From Bin87 sp034421995 (GTDB lineage Bacteria; Chloroflexota; Dehalococcoidia; Lucifugimonadales; UBA3495), in the NCBI GenBank assembly GCA_034421995.1, contig DAOUJY010000025.1, forward strand, positions 40,888 to 104,887: DNA of 64,000 bases, given 5' to 3'. The notes beneath the pieces were generated by a model. It searched no databases. It was given only the letters and a program-made list of their open reading frames with translations, and was not told the DNA's origin. The translations under genes and the position numbers were made by a program. Shown here piece after piece: positions 15,268 to 24,472 of the stretch. Positions within the stretch are counted from its first letter, which is position 1; each line of letters opens with the position of its first letter.

Positions 15268-16281
15268 TCAGTACAAGTGGCAGGCCACCTGGTGAACCGG
15301 CGATAACTGCCTCGGCTCCGGATCAACCGTCGAGCATTGATCCATCGCCATGGGGCAACGCGGATGGAAATGGCACCCGCTGGGCGGGTTGAGCGGCGAG
15401 GGTACTTCACCGGAAATCACCATTTCCTCCCGTTCAATGTCGGGATGCGAAGGCAGTGAGGCGGCGATCAATGCCTTGGTGTAGGGGTGACTCGGGTTGG
15501 CGAACAATTCCCGGGTTGGCGCTTCCTCCACCATCCGCCCCAGGTACATCACGCCCACCTGGTGGCTCATGTATCGAACCGTCGCCAGGTTGTGCGCGAT
15601 GAGGAGATAGCTGACGCCATATTGGTCCTGCAGCTCCCGGAGCAGGTTCATAATCTGGGCGCGAATGGACACGTCCAACGCCGACACCGGCTCATCCAGC
15701 ACGATGAGCTTGGGACGCAGGGACAACGCCCGGGCAATGGCGATCCGTTGGCGCTGCCCGCCGCTGAATTCGTGGGGGAAGTAATCGCCCTGAGCCTGGC
15801 GCAGGCCAACGTCGCGCAACAGCGTCTCTAATTGCTCTTGCGCTTCGTGCTTGCCCATCGGATGGTTGGTCAGCAGCGGTTCCATGATGATGGACCCGAC
15901 GCGCATCCTGGGGTTCAGGGAGCTCCAGGGGTCCTGGAAGACCGCCTGCACCGAGGCGCGATACTCCCGGCGGTCCGCGTTGGTGAACTGCCGGGTATCC
16001 TTGCCGTTGAACTTCATCACCCCTTCGGTCGGCGTCTCTACCTGCAGCACCATGCGCGCCGTCGTGGTTTTTCCGCAACCGGACTCGCCCACCAGACTGT
16101 ACGTCTCACCCTCCCGGATGCGGAAGGAAACGCCGTCCACCGCTTTCACCTGACCCATGGCGCGACGCATGATGACGCCCTTGGTGATCGGAAAATACTT
16201 GCGGATATTCTCCAACTCGATAATGCCGCCGCCGTTGTTGGCCGCGGCATCGGCGCCGGGTCGGGTTGCTGCCTGGGTCAT
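15268..16281 (-). CDS. oligopeptide/dipeptide ABC transporter ATPase (OppF/DppF type)
   Basis: This 337-residue ATPase has Walker A (GESGCGKTT), the Q-loop region with AVFQDPWSSLNPRM, the signature FSGGQRQRIAIARAL and Walker B (LIVLDEPVSALDV). The C-terminal oligo_HPY extension (SHPYTKALI, then CHFHPRCPMAMDQC) is diagnostic for peptide/nickel importers. Its ATG overlaps the stop of the OppD-like gene by one base. No permease or substrate-binding gene lies on either side, so the partner subunits must be elsewhere. Confidence 0.9.
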   Translation of the reverse strand: MTQAATRPGADAAANNGGGIIELENIRKYFPITKGVIMRRAMGQVKAVDGVSFRIREGETYSLVGESGCGKTTTARMVLQVETPTEGVMKFNGKDTRQFTNADRREYRASVQAVFQDPWSSLNPRMRVGSIIMEPLLTNHPMGKHEAQEQLETLLRDVGLRQAQGDYFPHEFSGGQRQRIAIARALSLRPKLIVLDEPVSALDVSIRAQIMNLLRELQDQYGVSYLLIAHNLATVRYMSHQVGVMYLGRMVEEAPTRELFANPSHPYTKALIAASLPSHPDIEREEMVISGEVPSPLNPPSGCHFHPRCPMAMDQCSTVDPEPRQLSPVHQVACHLY

Positions 16282-17276
16282 TAGCGGGCCTCCTCAGTCA
16301 GGCGCCAACAGGTCGCCATGTGCCTTTCCCCCACTTCAACGATAGCTGGAAACTCCTCCAAGCACCGCTCGAACACGTAGGGGCATCGATCCGCAAATGT
16401 GCAACCGGGCGGCAAGTCGTCCAGCGCCGGAGGTTGCCCTTCGATAGAGTAGAGAAAATCCACGTCCTCGTCCACGTTGGGCACCGAGCGCATCAGGGCT
16501 TCAGTGTAGGGGTGCTGCGGATTATTGAACAGATCCCGGACGTCAGCGATCTCGGCCAGGCGTCCGGCGTACATGACCGCCACCCGGTCGCACATTTTGG
16601 CGACGATGCCAAAGTCGTGGGTAATGAAGATGATGGCCATGCCCGTTTCTTCCTGCAACTCTTTGAGCAACGCCAGGTACTGATACTGGATGGTGGCGTC
16701 CAGTGAGGTAGTGGCCTCGTCGGCGATCAACACATTTGGCGCCCCGGCTACCGCGATGGCTCCCACGACCCGTTGGCGCATCCCGCCGGACATCTGGTGA
16801 GGGAAGTTGGCGAAGCGCGAATCAGCCGCCGGAATTTTCACCTTTTCCAGCAACTCAATCGCGCGAGCGCGCAGGCTGGAACTGCGGCTTTCGCCACTCT
16901 GCCGCAGCGTCTCAATTACCTGATTGCCGACGGTGTACACGGGGTTCAACGAGGTCATCGGGTCCTGCAGGATCATGCAGATTTCCTTGCCGCGTATGGC
17001 TCGCATTTCGGCGGCGGACTTCTGCAACAGGTCTTCACCGTTGTAAAGGATCTGTCCGCCCACCGTCCTTCCCGCCGGGCCCGGCACCAAACCCATGATG
17101 GACAGCGCCGTCATGCTCTTGCCCGAACCGGATTCGCCCACGACCCCCAGCGTCTCGCCTGGATACAGCTCAAAACTTACGCCGTCCACGGCCTTGACGG
17201 TTCCGGTACGGGTGAAAAAGTACGTCTGGAGGTCTTTTACCTCCAATATGGGACTTGTAGCGGCGGCGGTAGTCAA
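16281..17276 (-). CDS. oligopeptide/dipeptide ABC transporter ATPase (OppD/DppD type)
   Basis: This 331-residue ATPase is the partner of the OppF-like protein encoded just downstream (TAATG overlap). It shows Walker A (GESGSGKSM), ICMILQDPMTSLNPVYTVG, signature MSGGMRQRV, Walker B (NVLIADEATTSLDA) and the C-terminal HPYTEALMRSVP and CTFADRCPYVFERC segments. A heterodimer would power uptake of short peptides or similar solutes. It is preceded by a 76-nt gap after lipA, and the pair stands without permeases. Confidence 0.9.
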   Translation of the reverse strand: MTTAAATSPILEVKDLQTYFFTRTGTVKAVDGVSFELYPGETLGVVGESGSGKSMTALSIMGLVPGPAGRTVGGQILYNGEDLLQKSAAEMRAIRGKEICMILQDPMTSLNPVYTVGNQVIETLRQSGESRSSSLRARAIELLEKVKIPAADSRFANFPHQMSGGMRQRVVGAIAVAGAPNVLIADEATTSLDATIQYQYLALLKELQEETGMAIIFITHDFGIVAKMCDRVAVMYAGRLAEIADVRDLFNNPQHPYTEALMRSVPNVDEDVDFLYSIEGQPPALDDLPPGCTFADRCPYVFERCLEEFPAIVEVGERHMATCWRLTEEAR

Positions 17277-17352
17277 AATGCCATCTCCTCCCCTTTAGTG
17301 CGGCGACAAGGTTAGCGCATGGGCGGCAGGGTGGCAAGGGCGCCGCGTTGCC

Positions 17353-18249
17353 CTATGAAGTTGCCGAAGTTACCGCAGCCGCATCATGCTGTTCGTCAGC
17401 GTGATACGAGGAGCGCACCAGCGGGCCGGACGCGACGTGTTTGAAGCCCATGTCCTCGCCGGCCTGGCGCAATTCGTCGAATTCGGCGGGCGCGTAGAAA
17501 CGGTCGATGCGGATGTGCTTGATGGACGGACGCAGGTACTGGCCGATGGTGAGCAGGTCGCAACCTGCCGCGCGCAAATCGGCCATGGTCTGGCGCACCT
17601 CGTCAACGGTCTCGCCCATGCCCACGATGATGCCCGATTTGGTGGGCATATCAGGATCAAATTCCTTGACCCGACGCAACAACTCCAGCGACTGACGATA
17701 ATCGCCCCTGGGACGGACGCGCCGAAACACCCGCTCCACCGATTCAATGTTGTGGTTGAGCACTTGGGGTTGGGCCGTAACCACCTTCGCCAGCGCATCC
17801 CAATTGCCGTCAAAATCGGGTATCAGCACCTCCACTCGGCAACCGGGAACAGCCGCCCGAACCTGCTTGATGCACGCGGCAAAGATGCCGGCTCCGCCGT
17901 CGGGCAGGTCATCGCGGTTGACCGAGGTGATTACGCAGTATTTCAAGCCCATCCGCTTCACGGTGGACGCCAGGCGAAACGGTTCCCCCAGATCCAGAGC
18001 GCCGGGGCGGCCCGTGGTCACCGCGCAGTAGGCGCAGGCGCGGGTGCAGATGTCCCCCAGAATCATGAACGTGGCCGCCGAGCGTTCCCAACACTCTCCG
18101 ATGTTGGGACACTGGGCTTCCTCGCAAACGGTGTGCAATTGGCTGTCGCGCATGAGCTGTTTCAGCTCGATATAGCGAGGACCGCCCGGCATACGGACTT
18201 TCAACCAGTCCGGCAGACGAGGACGCAGTGGGGCTTCGGTGGTGGTCAT
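17353..18249 (-). CDS. lipA: lipoyl synthase
   Basis: This 298-residue radical SAM enzyme inserts two sulfurs into octanoyl groups on lipoyl domains. The auxiliary-cluster motif CEEAQCPNIGEC and the radical SAM motif CTRACAYC are both complete, followed by INSVNRDDLPDGGA-like and HNIESVERVF blocks; the C-terminal RSSYHADE supplies the conserved Arg-Ser-Ser-Tyr. ATG 18249 (MTTTEAP) has AGGAG 5 nt upstream and was preferred to the longer frame from 18291. No lipB is adjacent. It follows gmk by 42 nt on the same strand. Confidence 0.95.
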   Translation of the reverse strand: MTTTEAPLRPRLPDWLKVRMPGGPRYIELKQLMRDSQLHTVCEEAQCPNIGECWERSAATFMILGDICTRACAYCAVTTGRPGALDLGEPFRLASTVKRMGLKYCVITSVNRDDLPDGGAGIFAACIKQVRAAVPGCRVEVLIPDFDGNWDALAKVVTAQPQVLNHNIESVERVFRRVRPRGDYRQSLELLRRVKEFDPDMPTKSGIIVGMGETVDEVRQTMADLRAAGCDLLTIGQYLRPSIKHIRIDRFYAPAEFDELRQAGEDMGFKHVASGPLVRSSYHADEQHDAAAVTSATS

Positions 18250-18291
18250 ATCGGCTCCTGGAATCCCGATTCTCAACGTTGCCAATAGCAA

Positions 18292-18924
18292 TCAGAGAAA
18301 CTGCACTAATCTGGGTTCAACTCGGCACTTTTCCGCGGCGATGATGGCGTCAACCTCTCGAACGGCGGCTTCCAACCCCCCATCTCTGTTGACTACCCGG
18401 TAATCGAATTCGCCGATGCGAGACAATTCTGCGGATGCTTCGTCCAAACGGCGCTCCATTTCGCTTTCGTCTTCGGTTCCCCGACCGGCAAGTCGGCTGC
18501 GAAGTTCGGCCACGCTGCCGGGCATCACGAAAATGGTGAGCGCTTCCGGCGCTATCTGACGTATGGTAGCGGCGCCCTGCACGTCTATCTCAAGGATAAC
18601 ATCCTTGCCGGCGATCATGGGATCGCGCACCTGCTGCCGGGGAACGCCGTACCAACGGTCATAAACCTGGGCGGATTCGAGCAGCTCATCCCGCTCCCTC
18701 ATCCGCAGGAAAGTTGGCGCGTCCACGAAAATGTAATCTTTGCCGTCTTCCTCGCCGGCCCGCATGGGGCGCGTGGTGGCCGTGACCGCAAAGTGCCAGG
18801 GACGGTCCAGTTCCCGCAACCCGGCCAGCACCGAACCTTTGCCGGATGCTGACGGACCGGAAACCACTACCAACAGTGGCGGCGCCGGACTGGCCTGGGG
18901 CAACTCGCTCTCACCCGTCATCAT
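18292..18924 (-). CDS. gmk: guanylate kinase
   Basis: This 210-residue enzyme phosphorylates GMP to GDP. The P-loop is SGPSASGKGSVL; the GMP-binding region has TTRPMRAGEEDGKDY.F and later ILEIDVQGAATIR. Length is typical. Its ATG overlaps the aroA stop in ATGA, indicating translational coupling; a second ATG lies one codon further. Usual neighbours such as rpoZ are absent. Confidence 0.95.
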   Translation of the reverse strand: MMTGESELPQASPAPPLLVVVSGPSASGKGSVLAGLRELDRPWHFAVTATTRPMRAGEEDGKDYIFVDAPTFLRMRERDELLESAQVYDRWYGVPRQQVRDPMIAGKDVILEIDVQGAATIRQIAPEALTIFVMPGSVAELRSRLAGRGTEDESEMERRLDEASAELSRIGEFDYRVVNRDGGLEAAVREVDAIIAAEKCRVEPRLVQFL

Positions 18925-20252
18925 CCGTTGTTGAGCGATGCCAGGTGCTCCCAGAAGGTCGGGTAAGATACCGAGGCGTCCTCGGCGCCGTGAATCACCG
19001 TCTCTCCCGACGCGGCCAGACCGGCCACGGCCATGGCCATGGCCAGCCGGTGGTCGCCGTGGCTTTCCACCTCGGCGCCTCGTAGGGGAGACCGGCCGGT
19101 CGCCCTTACGGGACCTTGACCATGGATCACCATGCCGTCCTCCCGAGGCTCCAGAGCGCCGCCCAGGCGAGTCAGTTCCGATACGGTGGTGGCGATGCGG
19201 TCGGATTCTTTAACGCGAAGCTCGGCGGCGTCTCGGATAACGGTATCGCCTTCGGCGAAGCAGGCAGCCGCCGCCAGAACGGGGAGTTCATCAATCATGA
19301 TCGGGATGATGTCTCCGCCCAAGTCGATCCCTTTCAGGCTGCCTGAAGACGCCACCACGTCGGCCACCGGCTCGCCGCCCTCGACGCGCTCGTTTTCCAG
19401 AAGCAACGAGTCTCCGGCGCCCATCATCTGCAACGCGTCGATGATCCCGGCCCGGCTGGGATTCAGGCCGACGCCGGTGATGGTGACCCGAGCGTTGGGA
19501 TGGATCAGGCCGGCCACCATCCAGAACGCCGCCGAGGAAATGTCTCCGGGCACTGCCACGTCCACGGCATCCAGTTGCGTCGGATGCAGGGTGAGCGCCA
19601 GACCGTCAGTCTCTACTCGGGCCCCCATGGCGGTCATCATGCGTTCGGTGTGGTCGCGGGACAGCGCCGGCTGGTGCAAAACCGTCGGGCCGGCAGCGGA
19701 AAGGCCGGCCAGCATCAGGCAGGATTTGACCTGGGCACTGGCGACGGGCATATCGTACTCGATGGATCGTAGGTTGCCGCCCCGTATGGCCAGCGGCGCA
19801 AGAGTATTTCCATTGCGGCCCATGATGGACGCGCCCATCTGCTGGAGCGGTTGAACGATACGGCCCATGGGCCGGGACCGCAGCGACCCATCACCCGTAA
19901 GCACGGAAAGAAAGTCCTGTCCGGCCAACAGACCGGAAAGCAAACGCATGGAGGTGCCACTGTTGCCCGCATCCAGCATATCCACGGGCTCGTCCAGGCT
20001 CGCCCCCGGCCCAGCGACCCGAAAACTGCCGGGCTGATTAGTCGGGGAATCCGGCAGCGGATCTATGGTCACGCCCATGGCCCGGAGGCAAGCCGCCGTG
20101 GAACGCACGTCGGCGCCGTCGGATATCCCCGTCACGGTGGCCTCGCCTCGAGCGATGGCGTTGAGGATCAGGGAACGATGCGAAACTGATTTGTCCCCAG
20201 GAACGGCCAGAGAGCCGGCCAAGCGTTCGGGGCTACGGACAGTTTGCTCCAT
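18921..20252 (-). CDS. aroA: 3-phosphoshikimate 1-carboxyvinyltransferase (EPSP synthase)
   Basis: This 443-residue enzyme joins shikimate-3-phosphate and PEP in the chorismate pathway. Motifs: GSLAVPGDKSVSHRSL, LDAGNSGTSMRLL, ELRVKESDRIA and SHGDHRLAMA. Between IHGQGP and LRGAEVESHGDHR it carries about eight extra residues (VRATGRSP) encoded by a family B palindrome at 19082-19109, just before the conserved C-terminal active-site strand. All catalytic motifs are intact, so the enzyme is probably active. It sits 29 nt after tyrA and overlaps gmk by 4 nt. Confidence 0.95.
   Translation of the reverse strand: MEQTVRSPERLAGSLAVPGDKSVSHRSLILNAIARGEATVTGISDGADVRSTAACLRAMGVTIDPLPDSPTNQPGSFRVAGPGASLDEPVDMLDAGNSGTSMRLLSGLLAGQDFLSVLTGDGSLRSRPMGRIVQPLQQMGASIMGRNGNTLAPLAIRGGNLRSIEYDMPVASAQVKSCLMLAGLSAAGPTVLHQPALSRDHTERMMTAMGARVETDGLALTLHPTQLDAVDVAVPGDISSAAFWMVAGLIHPNARVTITGVGLNPSRAGIIDALQMMGAGDSLLLENERVEGGEPVADVVASSGSLKGIDLGGDIIPIMIDELPVLAAAACFAEGDTVIRDAAELRVKESDRIATTVSELTRLGGALEPREDGMVIHGQGPVRATGRSPLRGAEVESHGDHRLAMAMAVAGLAASGETVIHGAEDASVSYPTFWEHLASLNNG
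19082..19109. repeat. family B palindrome inserted in aroA
   Basis: A 28-bp palindrome with one mismatch and one G-T pair (arms GTAGGGGAGACCGG and CCGGTCGCCCTTAC). On the aroA strand it reads VRATGRSPL, parallel to VGATGRSPL at 3516, in the same phase. Confidence 0.9.
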
Positions 20253-20281
20253 TTGGTTCCTCCCAATCCGCCCGAACCGGA

Positions 20282-21322
20282 TCAGCGACCGCCCCGCTGG
20301 TTGCCATCGTTGCCGCCCCGATCATTGGGCGGGGCGCCCGTCATCATGCGGCGGGCGCGGTCAGCCCAACCTCCGAGGAACATTTGCCCCATGGACTGGC
20401 TGAACGTCGGGTATTCCGGTGTGTTCTCCATTTCCCGCGCCTTCGGGTTCACCTCACCGGCCAGCCACTTGTTGCGCGCCAGGCGGGCATCCTCAAACAT
20501 ATCACCGACGGCATCGGTATCGGGGGGAGCGCCGTCGGTGTCCAGCAGTTTGCGGTATTCGTATAGTTCCCGTATAAACGCGTCGATCCAGGCGACGATG
20601 GGCTGGGCGTTGCTGATGCAGATGTCCCGGTGCATGATGGGATCGCCGGAAGCCAGCCGGGTGATGTCGCGATACCCGGAAGACGCCAATTGGCCGATGT
20701 CGGCCCAGTTGGCTGACTTGCTGGTGCATCCGACCAGGGCGGTGGACAGGACGAAGGGCAGATGACTTACCGCGGCGACGAAACTATCGTGTTCGTCAAC
20801 GCTGATAAAATACGGGACTCCTCCCACCGCCTCGGCCAGGGTGGAGATTTCCCCCACCGCCCGTTGGCTCGCCCTGGGACTGGGTATTACGCAGTAGGGC
20901 TTGCCGGCAAACATTTGGCCGTCGGCATTTTCCGGCCCGGGGGTTTCGCGCCCGGCCATTGGATGCCCACCCACAAAGTCAACGGATTCGGGCAGCAATT
21001 CGTCCGCCCACTGCAACACCTGGGTTTTGGTGCTGCCCACGTCGGTGACGACGCAGCCCTCCGGCAGGTAGGCCGCCATGCCCTCCATCAGCTCGCGCAT
21101 TGCCAATACCGGGGTGGCCAGCACGATGATGTCCGCCTCCGCAATGGCGTTGCCAAGACGCGAATCCACCCGGTCGAAAGCCTGGCGTTTCTGCGCGCCG
21201 GAACGCGCGGCGGATTCCGCGTCGGTTCCAACCACCGTCAGGTTGCGCAGCGACGAGCCTCGCAAAGCCAATCCCAACGAGGTGCCGATGAGTCCGGTTC
21301 CAATTACGGTAACTTGCGCCAC
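20282..21322 (-). CDS. tyrA: prephenate/arogenate dehydrogenase
   Basis: This 346-residue NAD(P)-dependent enzyme oxidatively decarboxylates prephenate or arogenate for tyrosine synthesis. The N-terminus shows VTVIGTGLIGTSLGLAL, then DIIVLATPVLAM, VVTDVGSTKTQVL and VGGHPMAGRETPGPENA, all family hallmarks. GTG 21322 places the Rossmann motif at the usual distance; longer starts at 21418 and upstream look artefactual. It heads the minus-strand operon tyrA-aroA-gmk-lipA. An extended C-terminal tail of about 40 residues is rich in Gly, Arg and Asn and has no recognised role. Confidence 0.9.
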   Translation of the reverse strand: MAQVTVIGTGLIGTSLGLALRGSSLRNLTVVGTDAESAARSGAQKRQAFDRVDSRLGNAIAEADIIVLATPVLAMRELMEGMAAYLPEGCVVTDVGSTKTQVLQWADELLPESVDFVGGHPMAGRETPGPENADGQMFAGKPYCVIPSPRASQRAVGEISTLAEAVGGVPYFISVDEHDSFVAAVSHLPFVLSTALVGCTSKSANWADIGQLASSGYRDITRLASGDPIMHRDICISNAQPIVAWIDAFIRELYEYRKLLDTDGAPPDTDAVGDMFEDARLARNKWLAGEVNPKAREMENTPEYPTFSQSMGQMFLGGWADRARRMMTGAPPNDRGGNDGNQRGGR

Positions 21323-21411
21323 TGCTATATCCGTCAAATACGAGGTTGCGCCTAGTGTACAACATCCGCAACCGCTGGTAAAACGACCCCGGCAAAACAA
21401 GGACGCCAGGG

Positions 21412-21440
21412 TTGACAAACCATTGCCACCGCTCTACGGT
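21412..21440 (+). promoter_or_regulatory. possible promoter of the proV-like gene
   Basis: TTGACA (21412-21417), a 17-nt spacer and a weak TACGGT -10 (21435-21440). It lies in the divergent region between tyrA and the proV-like gene. Confidence 0.4.
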
Positions 21441-21498
21441 GCTTCCGACGCTGTTTTTATGCCATCGCCCGCTGTCCGCTCTGGCGGAGGTAATAGTC

Positions 21499-22818
21499 AT
21501 GGTTGCCGCTGACGAGATTCCGACCGCCATCAGTGGTTCGGAACGGAACGAAAACGCCCCCTATATCCAGGTGAGTTCCGTCTGGAAAGTGTTCGGAAAA
21601 AACCCCGACCGCGTTCTGGACCCCCAATACGTCGGCCGGGATAAGGCCTTCTTCCAGGCCGAATTCGGGAATGTCATCGGACTCCAGGATGTCTCCTTCG
21701 ACGTGGATCGAGGTGAAACCTTCGTCATCATGGGCCTGTCGGGGAGCGGAAAGTCCACCATGGTGCGCTGTCTGATTCGCCTCATTGAACCCACTGCGGG
21801 CGCAATCATAATCGCCGGCGAAAACATCACCGGGATGACGGACAAGGAGCTGATTGAGTTCCGGCGCAAAAAAATCGCCATGGTCTTCCAGCATTATGGC
21901 CTCATGCCACACCGCAACGTCATTGAAAACGCCGGCTGGGGTCTTGAAGTTCAGGGCGTAAAGAAACCCGAACGGGACGCCCGCACCCGCGAAGTTCTGG
22001 CCCTGGTCGGCCTGGCCGGGTGGGAAGACGCTTACCCACGCCAACTTTCGGGCGGCATGCAGCAACGCGTCGGCCTAGCCCGCGCCTTGGCCGTGGACCC
22101 CGACATCCTTCTGATGGACGAACCGTTCAGCGGGCTGGACCCGTTGATCCGGCGCCAGATGCAGGATGAACTGCTGCGGCTGCAAACGGAACTGCACAAA
22201 ACAATCGTCTTCATCACCCACGACCTCAACGAAGCCTTGAAGCTGGGCGACCGCATCGCCATCATGCACGACGGCAAGGTCGCGCAAATCGGGTCTCCTG
22301 AAGACATCGTACTGCGACCCGAAGACGAGTACGTGGGCGACTTCACCCAGGATGTGCGCCTGGAGACCATCCTCACGGCCGCAAAGGTCATGGTCAGCCC
22401 CAAGGCCACTATCATGGGCCACCAGGGACCCCGGGCCGCCCTGCACACCATCGGCAGCAGCGACGGCGACGCCGCCTGGATGGTGGACCGGCAGGAACGG
22501 TACATCGGCCTGCTGTCCATCACCAACGCCGAGCGCGCGTTGCGTGCCGGCGTCAAACGATTTGACGAGGCTTGGGATTATGTGGACCGGGAATACGCTC
22601 CCGTTGCGCCGACGACCTCGTTTGACGAACTCATCCCACTGGCTATGTCCAGCGACTATCCAATCCCGGTTACGGACGACCACAACCTTCTGATCGGAGA
22701 GGTGCATCGCAGCGCCCTCGCTGAGGCGATAGCGGAAACCTCCGGCGCCGACCAGGATTACGAAGCCAACGCCGCCGCCAATGCGGCCCTTGCCGCGGAG
22801 TCCTCTCCAACATCTTGA
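21499..22818 (+). CDS. proV: glycine betaine/proline ABC transporter ATP-binding protein
   Basis: This 439-residue ATPase matches the ProV/OpuAA type: an N-terminal VWKVFG segment, Walker A MGLSGSGKST near residue 79, MVFQHYGLMPHR, signature LSGGMQQRVGLARAL, Walker B ILLMDEPFSGLDPL and ITHDLNEALKLGDRIA. A C-terminal regulatory part of about 130 residues looks like degenerate CBS domains. ATG 21499 has GGAGG 9 nt upstream. It would energise import of betaine-type osmolytes, but no proW or proX gene lies beside it. The following gene, 21 nt downstream, is of unknown function. Confidence 0.9.
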   Translation: MVAADEIPTAISGSERNENAPYIQVSSVWKVFGKNPDRVLDPQYVGRDKAFFQAEFGNVIGLQDVSFDVDRGETFVIMGLSGSGKSTMVRCLIRLIEPTAGAIIIAGENITGMTDKELIEFRRKKIAMVFQHYGLMPHRNVIENAGWGLEVQGVKKPERDARTREVLALVGLAGWEDAYPRQLSGGMQQRVGLARALAVDPDILLMDEPFSGLDPLIRRQMQDELLRLQTELHKTIVFITHDLNEALKLGDRIAIMHDGKVAQIGSPEDIVLRPEDEYVGDFTQDVRLETILTAAKVMVSPKATIMGHQGPRAALHTIGSSDGDAAWMVDRQERYIGLLSITNAERALRAGVKRFDEAWDYVDREYAPVAPTTSFDELIPLAMSSDYPIPVTDDHNLLIGEVHRSALAEAIAETSGADQDYEANAAANAALAAESSPTS

Positions 22819-22839
22819 TAGGGTTTCGAAAAACAGACG

Positions 22840-23487
22840 ATGTCCATTCGTTACGGCGTGAGCCTGCTCACGGATCCTGATTTTACCGCCCGGGCCTACC
22901 GGGCCCGGCAGCTGATCTGCGGCCAATACGCCTGTTGGGCCGCCGAAATGCACATGGTTCATCTGCCCATGTCGGACTATTTCCCTTTCGACGGCGCTGA
23001 CGACCCCGACGCCGAAATCCTGCTGGCGGCAGAGTTGGAGCAACTGGCCGACCGCTACCGACGGGTGTCGCCGCGCTTTCCCATTTTCAACCGCGGCATC
23101 ACCACGACCCGCCCCACGGATTCCGACGGAAATATCTGGCTGGACTTTTCCCCGGAGGTCGTCAACGAGTCCCTTTATCGATTGCAGTCAATGGTCGCCG
23201 ACCTGTTGGAACGCAGCAACGGAGTAGGTGGTCCGCGGCGCGTGTTCGGCCCGGATTTTCCGCCTCAAATGCCCCTGCTGTCTCACGCGAATCTGCCCGA
23301 CTCGGTCTTCGACAGCGCCTTGGAGTTCGCCCGCGCGGTCACCGACGAGCTGAAAGTCTCTCAAATCACCCGTGCCTGGCGCCTGGCGCTGACCCGCTTC
23401 GCCTCCGACGCCGCCGGCGATGACTGGTCCGCCGGCCGCTGGGCTCCCGACTTGCAGTGGCGCGTAGTCGGCAGCTTCGGCCTGTGA
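22840..23487 (+). CDS. unknown 215-residue protein, weakly 2H-phosphoesterase-like
   Basis: It begins IRYGVSLLTDPDFTARAYRA, similar to the start of 2'-5' RNA ligase-like (2H) proteins, and has two His segments, MHMVHLPM near residue 39 and LSHANLP near residue 149. However, the second H-x-T/S motif is not canonical, so catalysis is doubtful. It follows the proV-like gene by 21 nt and is probably co-transcribed. The resemblance is from pattern reading and is weak. A family A repeat follows the gene. Confidence 0.5.
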   Translation: MSIRYGVSLLTDPDFTARAYRARQLICGQYACWAAEMHMVHLPMSDYFPFDGADDPDAEILLAAELEQLADRYRRVSPRFPIFNRGITTTRPTDSDGNIWLDFSPEVVNESLYRLQSMVADLLERSNGVGGPRRVFGPDFPPQMPLLSHANLPDSVFDSALEFARAVTDELKVSQITRAWRLALTRFASDAAGDDWSAGRWAPDLQWRVVGSFGL

Positions 23488-23517
23488 ACGTCCCTCTCGT
23501 CGTCCTGCACCCAAACC

Positions 23518-23544
23518 GTCATTCCGGCGAAAGCCGGAATCCAG
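23518..23544. repeat. family A palindrome (CATTCCGGCGAAAGCCGGAA)
   Basis: Intergenic copy between convergent genes. The stem TTCCGGC/GCCGGAA could act as a transcript-end hairpin. Confidence 0.85.
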
Positions 23545-23578
23545 GCCCCTCGGAAAAATGACGGGTATGATTTGCGAA

Positions 23579-24412
23579 TCACACCGGGAAAGCACGCTCT
23601 AACGCCCGCCGTTGCTCCGCAGTGAGACTCCACCCAGAGGCCGCACAGTTGGCCTCCGTCCTCTGAACGCTGTTTGATTTGGGGATGGCTATAGTCCCCG
23701 GCTGATCCGCCACCCAGTTGAGTGCGACCTGGGCCACCGTATGCCCCGTTTCCTCCGCCACCGACGCCAGCGCGTCCTGCCCCCGGTTCATCCCCAATGC
23801 CCGCCGGACGCCGGCGGCGGCACCGCCGCTGCCCCCGGCCAGCGCGCCCTCGTGCAAAGGCGAATAAGCGATGACCGTAATATCGTGCCGGCGGCAGTAG
23901 GGTATGACATCCCGCTCCGCGCCACGCCGGCGCAGGTTGTACAGGATCTGGTTGGATACGATGGGCACATTGGGCATGGCCGCCTGCGCCTCCCGCATTT
24001 CGTCCACGGAAAAGTTACTCACGCCGACGTAATCAACCAGCCCGTCGGACACGAGCTTCTGCATCGCCCGCATCGTCTCGGCAATGGGGACCCTGGGGTT
24101 GGGCCAGTGGATTTGATACAGGTCAATCTTGTCCACCGCCAGCAACCGGAGGCTTCGGTCGGCGGCCCGCAGCACCTCGTCGTAGCGCAGGTTGTTGCCC
24201 AGCACTTTAGTCGCGACGAATACTTTCTCGCGGATCCCGGAGATGGCCTCCCCCACCGCTCCTTCCGTGCGGTACATCTCCGCCGTGTCAATCAGGTTGG
24301 CCCCCAGCTCGATCCCCCGGCGCAGCGGCTCCGGTCCGCCCGTGTAACGCCATGTGCCCAAGCCAATCTCGGGGACCATGACCCCGGTCGCGCCTAATTG
24401 CTTGGACTCCAT
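23579..24412 (-). CDS. aldo/keto reductase
   Basis: This 277-residue enzyme has the AKR tetrad in context: NLIDTAEMYR (Asp and Tyr), FVATKV (Lys) and LYQIHWPNP (His). It also shows YVGVSNFSVDEM and, at the C-terminus, AIPKSNSVQR, which binds the NADPH phosphate. Substrate not predictable. It lies 60 nt after the DHA2-type MFS gene on the same strand and could be in the same transcript. Confidence 0.92.
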   Translation of the reverse strand: MESKQLGATGVMVPEIGLGTWRYTGGPEPLRRGIELGANLIDTAEMYRTEGAVGEAISGIREKVFVATKVLGNNLRYDEVLRAADRSLRLLAVDKIDLYQIHWPNPRVPIAETMRAMQKLVSDGLVDYVGVSNFSVDEMREAQAAMPNVPIVSNQILYNLRRRGAERDVIPYCRRHDITVIAYSPLHEGALAGGSGGAAAGVRRALGMNRGQDALASVAEETGHTVAQVALNWVADQPGTIAIPKSNSVQRTEANCAASGWSLTAEQRRALERAFPV

Positions 24413-24472
24413 AACGGAAACCTTCGCGTCTTCGCGTCTCTGCGCCTTTGCGTTAAACCCACGCTGCGCGTT

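Noticed and set aside
24413..24472. CTTCGCGTCT-rich stretch between AKR and MFS genes, suspected repeat or CRISPR
   Set aside because: Short imperfect periodicity without spacers; no CRISPR array is seen anywhere in the window.
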